Shown here: piece by piece, positions 26,901 to 48,751 of the stretch
How positions within the stretch are numbered: position 1 is the stretch's first letter
Layout: each line of letters opens with the position of its first letter
NCBI GenBank assembly: GCA_024036415.1
Contig: JAMWET010005048.1
Coordinates: 1 to 64,000, forward strand
Origin: Prochilodus magdalenae
Taxonomy: Eukaryota > Chordata > Actinopteri > Characiformes > Prochilodontidae
Length of the DNA: 64,000 nt
Direction of reading: 5' to 3'
Made by a program: the position numbers and the translations under genes
The notes under the pieces: model-generated
The model's database searches: none
What the model saw: only the letters and a program-made list of their open reading frames with translations
Told to the model about the DNA's origin: nothing

Positions 26901-29900
26901 GTCTATGAGGGGCAGTGTGAGGGACGTCCTCTGTGTATATACGTGTAGTAGTATGTGTGTGGGTCTGTATGTAGAGTCTATGGGGCTAGCCTGAGGGACG
27001 TCCTCTGTGTATATACGTGTAGTAGTATGTGTGCAGGTCTGTATGTAGGGTCTATGGGGCTAGCCTGAGGGACGTCCTCTGTGTATATACGTGTAGTAGT
27101 ATGTGTGCGGGTCTGTATGTAGTATCTATGAGGGGCAGTGTGAGGGACGTCCTCTGTGTATATAGGTGTAGTAGTATGTGTGCAGGTCTGTATGTAGGGT
27201 CTATGGGGCTAGCCTGAGGGACGTCCTCTGTGTATATACGTGTAGTAGTATGTGTGTGGATCTGTATGTAGAGTCTATGAGTCTATGAGAGGCAGTGTGA
27301 GGGACGTCCTCTGTGTATATACGTGTAGTAGTATGTGTGTGGGTCTGTAATATACGTGTGTAGTAGGGTCTATGGGGAGGCAGCCTGAGGGACGTCCTCT
27401 GTGTATATACGTGTAGTAGTATGTGTGTGGGTCTGTATGTAGAGTCTATGAGGGGCAGTGTGAGGGACGTCCTCTGTGTATATACGTGTAGTAGTATGTG
27501 TGCGGGTCTGTATGTAGGGTCTATGGGGCTAGCCTGAGGGACGTCCTCTGTGTATATATGTGTAGTAGAGTATGTAGTGTGTATATACGTGTAGTATTAT
27601 GTGTGAGTCTCTATGTAGAGTCTATGAGAGGCAGTGTGAGGGACGTCCTCTGTGTATATACGTGTAGTAGTATGTGTGCGGGTCTGTATGTAGGGTCTAT
27701 GAGAGGCAGTGTGAGGGACGTCCTCTGTGTATATACGTGTAGTAGTATGTGTGCGGGTCTGTATGTAGGGTCTATGGGGCTAGCCTGAGGGACGTCCTCT
27801 GTGTATATACGTGTAGTAGTATGTGTGTGGGTCTGTATGTAGGGTCTATGAGAGGCAGTGTGAGGGACGTCCTCTGTGTATATACGTGTAGTAGTATGTG
27901 TGCGGGTCTGTATGTAGTGTCTATGCGAGGCAGTGTGAGGGACGTCCTCTGTGTATATACGTGTAGTAGTAAGTGTGCGGGTCTGTATGTAGGGTCTATG
28001 GGGTTTGCCTGAGGGACGTCCTCTGTGTATATACGTGTGGTAGTATGTGTGCGGGTCTGTATGTGGGATCTATGGGGCCAGCCTGAGGGACGTCCTCTGT
28101 GTATATACGTGTAGTAGTATGTGTGTGGGTCTGTATGTAGGGTCTATGAGGGGCAGTGTGAGGGACGTCCTCTGTGTATATACGTGTAGTAGTATGTGTG
28201 CGGGTCTGTATGTAGAGTCTATGAGAGGCAGTGTGAGGGACGTCCTCTGTGTATATACGTGTAGTAGTATGTGTGTGGGTCTGTATGTGGTCTATGGATG
28301 CAGTGCGGGTCTGTGTATACGTGTAGTAGGTCTGTGGGTCTGGTACAGTGTCTAGCTAGCCTGAGGGACGTCCTCTGTGTAAATACGTGTAGTAGTATGT
28401 GTGCGGGGTCTGTATGTAGAGTCTATGAGAGGCAGTGGAGGGAGTCCTCTGTGTATATACGGTGTAGTGGTATGTTGTGCGGGTCTGTATAGGTCCCTAT
28501 GGGGCTAGCCTGAGGGACTGCCTCTGTGTATATAGGTGTAGTAGTATGTGTGTGGGTCTGTATGTAGGGTCTATGGGGCTAGCCTGAGGGACGTCCTCTG
28601 TGTATATACGTGTAGTAGTATGTGTGTGGGTCTGTATGTAGGGTCTATGGGAGGCAGTGTGAGGGATGTCGTCTCTGTATATACGTGTAGTAGTATGTGT
28701 GTGGGTCTGTATGTAGAGTCTATGAGAGGCAGTGTGAGGGACGTCCTCTGTGTATATACGTGTAGTAGTATGTGTGTGGGTCTGTATGTAGAGTCTATGA
28801 GAGGCAGTGTGAGGGACGTCCTCTGTGTATATACGTGTAGTAGTATGTGTGTGGGTCTGTATGTAGAGTCTATGAGAGGCAGTGTGAGGGACGTCCTCTG
28901 TGTATATACGTGTAGTAGTATGTGTGTGGGTCTGTATGTAGAGTCTATGGGGCCAGCCTGAGGGACATCTTCTGTGTATATAGGTGTAGTGGTATGTGTG
29001 TGGGTCTGTATGTAGAGTCTATGGGGCTAGCATGAGGGACGTCCTCTGTGTATATAGGTGTAGTAGTATGTGGGCGGGTCTGTATGTAGAGTCTATGGGG
29101 CTAGCCTGAGGGACGTCCTCTGTGTATATACGTGTAGTAGTATGTGGGCGGGTCTGTATGTAGAGTCTATGAGAGGCAGTGTGAGGAACGTCCTCTGTGT
29201 ATATACGTGTAGTAGTATGTGTGCGGGTCTGTATGTAGAGTCTATGGGGCTAGCCTGAGGGACGTCCTCTGTGTATATACGTGTAGTAGTATGTGTGCGG
29301 GTCTGTATGTAGGGTCTATGGGGCTAGCCTGAGGGACGTCCTCTGTGTATATACGTGTAGTAGTATGTGTGTGGGTCTGTATGTAGAGTCTATGAGAGGC
29401 AGTGTGAGGGACGTCCTCTGTGTATATACGTGTATATACGTGTGTGGGGTAAGTATGTAGAGTCTATGGAGTCGTGTGATGTCCTCTCTGTATATACGTG
29501 TAGGTATGTGTGTGAGGGACTGTAGTATCTATGAGAGGTATATGACGTGTACGTGTAGTAGTATGTGTGCGGGTCTGTATGTAGGGTCTATGGGGCTAGC
29601 CTGAGGGACGTCCTCTGTGTATATAGGTGTAGTAGTATGTGTGCGGGTCTGTATGTAGGGTCTATGGGGCTAGCCTGAGGGACGTCCTCTGTGTATATAG
29701 GTGTAGTAGTATGTGTGCGGGTCTGTATGTAGAGTCTATGAGAGGCAGTGTGAGGGACGTCCTCTGTGTATATACGTGTAGTAGTATGTGTGCGGGTCTG
29801 TATGTAGAGTCTATGAGAGGCAGTGTGAGGGACGTCCTCTGTGTATATAGGTGTAGTAGTATGTGTGCGGGTCTGTATGTAGGGTCTATGGGGCTAGCCT

Positions 29901-30055
29901 GAGGGACGTCCTCTGTGTATATACGTGTAGTAGTATGTGTGCGGGTCTGTATGTAGAGTCTATGGGGCTAGCCTGAGGGACGTCCTCTGTGTATATAGGT
30001 GTAGTGGTATGTGTGCGGGTCTGTATGTAGGGTCTATGGGGCTAGCCTGAGGGAC
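23955..30055. repeat. 75-bp minisatellite array, about 80 copies
   Basis: Units contain GAGGGACGTCCTCTGTGTAT, ACGTGTAGTAGTATGTGTGC and GGGTCTGTATGTAG. They end in one of two ways: TATGAGAGGCAGTGT (75-bp form) or TATGGGGCTAGCCT (74-bp form). Because 75 is a multiple of three, runs of the first form keep an open frame, and each 74-bp unit closes it. Patches at 24580-24670, 25400-25500, 27340-27380, 28280-28520 and 29430-29570 have irregular indels unlike the clean units. It is intergenic between the gene A promoter and the gene B 3' side, with no coding evidence. Confidence 0.97.
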
Positions 30056-30624
30056 GGCGGCGGTAGAGATTCCTGAAAGGTTTGGCGAGGCATGTCTAAT
30101 GAACGTGAGAGTGAACTGTTGCCCAGTGATTGAGATAACTTATCAGAAACATCCACATCTGATGCTTATTAATTCACGTCTCACCTTTTAGTCCAGTAGA
30201 TAAGACTGAGGGAGTGTAAACACTGTAACCATCCAGCCTGCGGTTACACGTGAGCAGGACGTTACACAATCAGGGAGCAGCACTGGAGTGCGCTGCCTCA
30301 TTCACGTAGGCAGCTTCAGGCTTTACTAGGAGCAATAACTCACTGTACACACTAGACTGAATTAGGTCATATACACCAGAGTATTTAGTATATTAATAAT
30401 ACAGCATATAATAGCCATTCCTGTTAGGGGTCAATAACTAAACTCCTAGAGTTTTTATGTTTTTTTAATAATCTAAAAATACCAGCTGCTCTTCGTACTG
30501 TACCGAAATCCCATGGTGAATAGATCACTCGAAGTGTTCCAACATCATTTCAGAAGAAAGGTATTCATTTCTATTCAGTTCAAAATTGAAGTTTTTTCCT
30601 TTCCTGTAAAGTTAACCATTTTGA
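30056..30624. other. Intergenic stretch with a dispersed repeat fragment
   Basis: Bases 30104-30160 (GTGAGAGTGAACTGTTGCCC and following) match 1241-1300. No gene is visible in the remainder. Confidence 0.5.
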
Positions 30625-31530
30625 GATAAGGGTTTTGGCAATACAGGTTTTGGAGATGTATAATTTGGATATACAGGTTTTTGGAGATGTGGGTTTTGGA
30701 GATATGAGGTTTTGGAGGTACAGGTTTTGGAGGTATGAGGTTTTGGAGATACAGGTTTTGGAGATATGGGGTTTTGGAGATATGGGGTTTTGGAGATACA
30801 GGTTTTGGAGATGTGGGGTTTTGGAGATGTGGGGTTTTGGAGAGACAGGTTTTAGAGATACGGGTTTTGGAGATACGTTTTTTGGAGATATGGGGTTTTA
30901 GAGATACAGTCTTTAGAGATACAGGTTTAGAGATACAGTCTTTAGAGATACAGGTTTTGGAGAGAAAGGCTTTGGAGATACAGGTTTTGGAGATACAGGT
31001 TTTAGAGATACAGTCTTTAGAGATACAGGTTTTGGAGAGAAAGGCTTTGGAGATACAGGTTTTGGAGATACAGGTTTTGGAGATACAGGTTTTAGAGATA
31101 CAGGTTTTGGAGATACAGGTTTTAGAGATACAGGTTTTGGAGATATGGGGTTTTGGAGATGTGGGGCTTTAAAGATGTGGGGCTTTGGAGAGACAGGCTT
31201 TAGAGATACGGGTTTTGGAGATACGGGTTTTGGAGAAATGGGGTTTTGGAGATGCAGGTTCTGGAGATATGGGGTTTTAGAGATACAGGTTTTAGAGATA
31301 CAGGTTTTAAAGATATGGGGCTTTGGAGAGACAGGCTTCAGAGATGGAGAATTGGAGAGGCAGGTTTTGGAGATACAGTCTTTAGAGAGACAGGTTTTAG
31401 AGATACTGGTTTTAGAGATATAGCCTTTAGGGAGACAGGTTTTGGAGATATGGGGCTTTGGAGAGACAGGTTCTAGAGATATGAGATTTTGGAGATATGG
31501 GGCTCTGGAGTGACAGGCTTTAGAGATATA
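30625..31530. repeat. 15/16-bp minisatellite array
   Basis: Units alternate between GAGATACAGGTTTTG and GAGATATGGGGTTTTG for about 900 bp (roughly 60 copies), with a GAGACAGG variant. It is intergenic. Confidence 0.95.
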
Positions 31531-33003
31531 GTTTTCATTAGCAGACAATCTAGCTATTAAATATAAACAAACGTTAATAAAATAAAAATATAAATATATA
31601 AGTGTAGGGCTATTGTTCCAAAGATATTATGTAATAATATAAACTGTTAAATTACACAAATGGAATACAGTCCTATACATAATCACTGTTTTTATTACAT
31701 TTACACCAAATTTATTACCTTTGATCTTTTGAGATCTTATCACAAAAGGAAATAATACACTATTTATATATAAACTGTATTTCTATAAATACATTCACTA
31801 ACCCTTATTTTACTGTGTTTAATGAATATTAATAGAGGTTGAACAGTACTGGAAACCTGTCTCTAGACTCTCAGAAGCTTGAAAGAACTGTTTTGATCTT
31901 TTCCAGCTATTTTCCCAGTTTGCTAGCTGTACAGTTAGCTTCCGTAGGACTTCCTGTATATGTGTTAAGAAGCAACATCCATGTGCAGTGACATCACAAC
32001 CATGACTAGCTGTGAGTCTGGATTACTACCGCAGTGTTGAGACCTGGGTGTGGGTATCTAGATTTATCTATCTAGAACCATAGAGATATTAGAGGCTGTA
32101 TTGGTATTTTTTGTATTGGTAGCTCTTACATACACCAGATTCTCCAGCTGTATCCATATCTACGTTCTGAGGGGATTGATTATATATGACTCCTTATAGA
32201 GTACTTTATATCTAAACACATGATGAAATCAGTTCTTTATGGCTGTTGGCACAGTATTCTGATTTATAAATCAGAAATCTAATCAAATCGTTTGAATCTA
32301 ATATCTCAGCAACTTGAAACTGGAATTTCGAATCAGATTTTATCCACTGATCAGATTTCTGTTCCTGGAATGTATGTAAATCAGCACATATTTAAGTAGA
32401 TAATCTCTTATTTGTATATTTAAACATAACATTTCAAAATTGTATAATTTCATAACAATTCAATAACTGTCTCAGTAATTCACTGGGCAAGTGTCATGGT
32501 GATCTCTTGTCTTAAACTGAACTTTAGACTACAGTCATTTTCATTTGAGTGGCCCTGAACTAACTACGTGTAATCTATTCAGACTAATAACTGATCATTA
32601 TATTTTATCAATAGCAAATAAACACACAACCCAGTCTTCACCGGATGTTTCAGGACTGACCTCAGTACTGACAGCTCTAGATCATTTTAGGCAGAACTCC
32701 AAAACACTAGCCAGTGCATGACCAGCAGACACAGCTTGTGCAGTGTTCCATATGGAGTTCCAGATACTGGGTTTATAAACGCCTCAGTGTTTTACAGTAG
32801 TGTTTGTTGAGGGACTGAACTTTGGACTAATTTGGTAGATTGGTTTCTACAGCATCATCTACCCTCCAGAAAAGCATGCAGGTGGACCGGCTTCTGCCTC
32901 TTCACCAATTACCTTCTCTAACCCTTTATCGCTCGCAGCTTCTTGGAGGAGGTTGGTTAAAGTACAGTGAGTACACCTGTGACTGAGTCAAAGGCAGAGT
33001 GAG
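31531..33003. other. AT-rich intergenic stretch, no gene seen
   Basis: I see no exon, RNA gene or repeat family in this stretch, which runs up to the exon-10 relic. Confidence 0.5.
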
Positions 33004-33127
33004 TCACCTTACTAACGAAGGTTCGGTGGACCTCTTCCTGAAGTTCCTTCTCTGTCCATGTGGATGGCAAGGTTGTAGAAGAAGGACAGTCTGCTGCTTC
33101 ATATTTCATAACCAGTGAAGATCCAGA
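33004..33127 (-). pseudogene. Relic of a CYP3-type exon 10 (fourth P450 copy)
   Basis: The minus strand retains TTCACTGGTTATGA (I-helix, GYE), then CTGTCCTTC-TTCTACAACCT, CTTCAGGAAGAGGTCCACCG and AACCTTCG. It aligns through most of exon 10 of genes B and C (LSFFFYNLA, then [10 protein letters not shown]). Small indels break the frame: the GYETS region has extra bases, one TTC codon is lost, and the NPEVM part is scrambled. The upstream end of the exon is missing and a 16-bp array begins exactly there. No neighbouring exons are recognisable. It is probably the last trace of a lost CYP3 copy between genes A and B. Confidence 0.8.
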
Positions 33128-34215
33128 TCCACAAAGATCAGGATACACATAGGTCAAGATTCACAAATATCAATATCCATTAGGTTTAAGATCCAGGAGG
33201 ATAAAGATTCACAAAGATCAAAATAAACAAAGATCAGGATCCACATTTATCAAGATCCACATTTATCAAGATCCACAAAGATGAAGATCCACATAGATCA
33301 AGATCCACACAGGTCAAGATCCACATAGGTCAAGATCCACAAAGATCAGGGTAAACAAGGATCTAGATCCACACAGAGCAAGATCCACAACGTTTAAGAT
33401 CCATGAGGATCACGATCCACAAAGATCAAGATCCACGTTTATCAAGATCCACATAGATCAAGATTCACAAATATCAAAATAAACAAAGATCAAGATCCAC
33501 ATCGGTCAAGATCCACATAGGTCAGGATACACATTGATCAAAATCCACAAAGATTAGGATCCACATAGGTCAAGATTCACAAATATCAAGATCCATTAGG
33601 TTTAAGATCCAGGAGGATAAAGATCCACAAAGATCAAAATAAACAAAGATCATGATCCACATTTATCAAGATCCACAAAGATGAAGATCCACATAGATCA
33701 AGATCCACACTGGTCAAGATCCACATAGGTCAAGATCCACAAAGATCATGATCCACATTTATCAAGATCCACAAAGATGAAGATCCACATAGATCAAGAT
33801 CCACACTGGTCAAGATCCACAAAGATCAGGATTCACACTTATCAAGATCCGAAACGTTTAAGATCCATGAGGATCAAGATCCGCATAGGTCAAGATCCAC
33901 AAAGATGTAGATCCACATCGGTCAAGATTCACATAGATCAGGATACACATTGATCAATGTCCACAAAGTTCAAGATAAACAGGGATCAAGATCCACAAAG
34001 AGCAAGATCCACAACATTCAAGATCCATGAGGAACAATATCCACATAGGTCAAGATCCACAACGTTTAAGATCTACGAGGATCAAGAGCCACAAGGATCT
34101 AAAAAACAAAGATCTAAATCCACATTTATCAAGATCCACATTTATCAAGATCCTCTAAAATGAAGATCCACAAAGATCAGGGTAAACAAGTATCAAGATC
34201 CACACTTATGAAGAT
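33121..34215. repeat. 16-bp minisatellite array
   Basis: Units of the form AAGATCCACAAAGATC or AAGATCCACATAGGTC repeat for about 1.1 kb (roughly 65 copies) with moderate variation. The left edge overlaps the end of the exon-10 relic. Confidence 0.95.
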
Positions 34216-34782
34216 CCACAAAAGTCAATTTCTGAGAAAGCCCCACTTTGAGTGACAGTGTTTTGGTCTGTGATCAGTTTACACACTACTACTTATGGTT
34301 CACTTTTAATCACACCCAGAAATTCTGTACACCCTTAGTTTTTATTGACTTCCTTTATTTACACATCTGCAAAAATTAAAAATGACACATAACTGATGAT
34401 TGATAATGATATATATTTATGTGTGTAGAGTTTGTAGGTAGAAATAAAGGATTCCCTGCAGTGACTTAACAAGATTCCAAAAACCAAAGGATTCCAAAGG
34501 ATTTGAATGCATGTATTAATATAATTACACATACAGACGACTGTACGGCGAGCTCCAGGCACTCATGATCAGAGCTAACTGGACAGGCTACAGAGCTCCT
34601 CACCTGTGATCAGCTCTCACAGGTACAGATACTCTAGAACCTCTTAAAAGAGTCCAGACCAGTGAAGTGAAACCCGGAACTCAGGGAAACTCCAGGACTG
34701 ATAAACCTACATATTGACATTCCTGAGATAACGCGAGAGTGAAATACACGTACTCTGGTCCAGAGGTTCTCCTGGACGGACA
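34216..34782 (-). other. 3' flank / probable 3' UTR of gene B
   Basis: On the minus strand AATAAA occurs at 34354-34359 and 34341-34346, about 430 bp beyond the gene B stop. Either could be the poly(A) signal. Nothing else is recognised. Confidence 0.4.
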
Positions 34783-46245
<11,463 letters not shown>

Positions 46246-46600
46246 TACAGGCTGGAGAGGAGCGGGAAAGCCGAGCAGCTCCGCTCGGAGAGAGCTCTGT
46301 GAGGCGGTGGGAGAAGGTCTCAGACGCTCAGATCTCCAGACAGGAGCGGGAAGCGGAGTTCCCAGAGTCTCCAGCTGCTCCCGGGAGGAAGTCCTTCAGC
46401 CGTTCAGCTCCAGCGGAGACAGGAAGCGGCGCGATCAGCCAATCAGAGCGCGGGGACGCGGTGACGCTGACCAATCACGGCGCTCGCTGCAGCTTCAGCG
46501 CTGAATAAAACAACAACAGCCGCCCAGCAGGAAAGTCCAGCTCTGGGGCTAAAGGGTAATGAGCTCTGCTCTGATTGGCTGAGACTCAGTCCAGGCTGAA
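46246..46600 (-). promoter_or_regulatory. Promoter and 5' UTR region of gene B
   Basis: GC-rich sequence lies upstream of the gene B start codon, with CCAAT boxes at 46439-46443 and 46471-46475 (plus strand, so inverted relative to the gene) and a third at 46574-46578 in gene orientation. No clear TATA box is seen at a usual distance. The section up to 46514 is nearly identical to the gene C promoter at 63251-63541. Confidence 0.65.
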
Positions 46601-46614
46601 ATCCTGGCATGACT

Positions 46615-46790
46615 GAGCGGCTCCACCTTAAGTGTTGCTGTGGCTACACTCTAGTGCCTGAGAGGTTAGAGTAAGTGATGCACCATTTAAGGTGGACCGG
46701 GAAGATCCACACAAGTAGCTAAATGGCTGTGCCAGAATGTAAGTGCTGCACCATTTAAGGTGGAACAGGAATAAGCTACACATACAGAAG
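46615..46790. mobile_element. Small MITE-like inverted repeat
   Basis: CTCCACCTTAAGTG at about 46620 faces CACCATTTAAGGTGGA at 46682 and again at about 46750, a terminal-inverted-repeat pattern. It is non-coding, between the gene B promoter and the gene C 3' side. Confidence 0.5.
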
Positions 46791-46799
46791 TCTGTCTCT

Positions 46800-47470
46800 C
46801 AGTATGGCGTCGGGCCGCCGTGTTCGCTAACCCAACACGCCAGACGTCTCGGTATGGAGCTGTAGAGGTTCCTAATGGAGTCCTGTGATAATCCATCCCA
46901 TGCAGCTTGAACATCCTCACACAGTTCCTGCAGATGGTGCGGTATGGGGTGAAGGTGGAGGGACACCAGGTCCACTGCTTCTGGTCTGGAGGTGGTGTCT
47001 GATCCACCAGCACCACACACCCTAACACACCACCACCACGTCAGTGTCACTGCAGTGCTGAGAATGATCCTCCACCCACATCATACCTGCTCTGTGGTGG
47101 TCCTGTGGGGGTCCTGACCATTGAAGAACAGGGTAATACAGTACACAGAGAAACAGATGGACTACAGTCTGGACCTGTACACCTACAGAGTGTCCTGTAC
47201 GGTGGGTGGAGCTGATAGTGGAGGCTGGGTGTAGACAGAGGGAGGTGGGGTTAATGTGCTGATATGACCGTGTGTATATACAGTGTATATATTCTATAAG
47301 GGTGATGTACGGTGAGGTCCTGGTGTTCAGTAAGAGAGAGAGGACTGTGCCCAACACAACCAGTTACAAAGTCCAAACACAGTAACGCCTCCCACACCAT
47401 AAACCCATATAAACCGCTCCTATACGGTCAGTGGAGCTGATAACATGGACAATCAGGGTATACACAGAGG
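46800..47470. mobile_element. Non-autonomous DNA transposon-like element, copy 2
   Basis: It shares GTCCTGACCATTGAAGAACA, ACAGATGGACTACAGTCTGG and the CACCACCACGTCAGTG end with the element in gene B intron 7 (39150-40060). Its interior is different, and a GTGGAGCTGATA end is repeated at about 47430. Confidence 0.65.
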
Positions 47471-47601
47471 TGTGCCTAATAAAGACAACAGAACTCAATA
47501 AAATTATTTCTATAAAACTACAATAGAATATACAACAGGACTTCCAGTAGAGCTCTCAGACCTCGTAGTATATACCTCTGAATGTGTTCTATACCTGAAT
47601 A

Positions 47602-47676
47602 CTTCACCTGTATACCTCACCTGTATACCTCACCTGTATACCTCACCTGTATACCTCACCTGTATACCTCACCTGT
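47602..47676. repeat. 13-bp tandem repeat
   Basis: Five or six copies of CACCTGTATACCT in tandem. Confidence 0.9.
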
Positions 47677-47789
47677 AGAATAAAACATGCTGATAAGACC
47701 AGCTCCAGAGAGGACAGAGAGCAGAACAGACAATAAACTATCCAAGAATTACGACGCCATCATAAAACTACCGTGACCTCATCAACTCC

Positions 47790-48362
47790 AACAGGCTGGA
47801 TGGGTGGGGCTAAACTGCTGTAGGCTAAATGGGTGGAGCTGAACTGCTGAAGGCTGAATGGGTGGAGCTAAACTGCTGTAGCCTTTATGGGTGGACCTAA
47901 ACTGCTGTAGCCTTTATGGGTGGAGCTAAACTGCTGTAGTCTTAATGGATGGAGCTAAACTGCTGTAGGCTGAATGGGTGGAGCTGAACTGCTGTAGGCT
48001 GTATGGGTGGAGGTAAACTGCTGTGGGCTGTATGGGTGGAGCTGAACTGCTGAGGGCTGTATGGGTGGAGCTAATGTTCTGTAGGCTGTATGGGTGGAGG
48101 TAAACTGCTGTGGGCTGTATGGGTGGAGCTGAACTGCTGAAGGCTGTATGGGTGGAGCTAATGTTCTGTAGGCTGTATGGGTGGAGCTAAACTGCTATAG
48201 GCTGAAAGGGTGGGACTAAACTGCTTTAGGCTGAATGGGTGGAGCTAAACTGCTGTAGGCTGAATGGGTGGAGCTAAACTGCTGTAGGCTGAATGGGTGG
48301 AGCTGAACTGCTGAAGGCTGAATGGGTGGAGCTAAACTGCTGTAGGCTGAATGGGTGGAGCT
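47790..48362. repeat. 29-bp minisatellite array
   Basis: About 20 copies of GGCTGAATGGGTGGAGCTAA plus ACTGCTGTA lie downstream of gene C, with GTATGGG and GTTCTGT variants. Confidence 0.93.
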
Positions 48363-48751
48363 GTGTTATGAAACGTGCAGAGCCCGTGTTTATTTAGAGT
48401 GAGTTATTTTATTATTACTGATATATAAACATGTGCTCTTTAATAAAGGTTCTAATAACATAATCAGTAACCAGGTCACAGCAGTTACTCAGTCCTTCAT
48501 TTCTACACAGTAAAATATTATAATAATCTGGAACCATAAACCATAAACACCAAACTCTAAACTCTACAGACCTCTCTGAGTGAGGCAGCTGCCTGAGGTA
48601 AACCAGTGCTACCGTCAGTGAGGTATAAGACTGGGGATATTAACTGAGTATAACTGAGTTATAGAGTAATAGAGTTATTAATATGAGTTTAATTAATATT
48701 AATTCAGATTTAAAGTTCTATCCTGAAGATCAAAGCTCTCCGGGCTGGTAA
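48363..48751 (-). other. 3' flank / probable 3' UTR of gene C
   Basis: On the minus strand AATAAA occurs at 48408-48413 and 48389-48394, about 340 bp past the stop codon. The sequence is otherwise AT-rich and unremarkable. Confidence 0.4.

Noticed and set aside
23932..29902. Series of Cys-rich open frames with a 25-residue repeat
   Set aside because: They track a 75-bp minisatellite, close whenever a 74-bp unit occurs, and have no consistent start, splice sites or neighbours supporting a gene.
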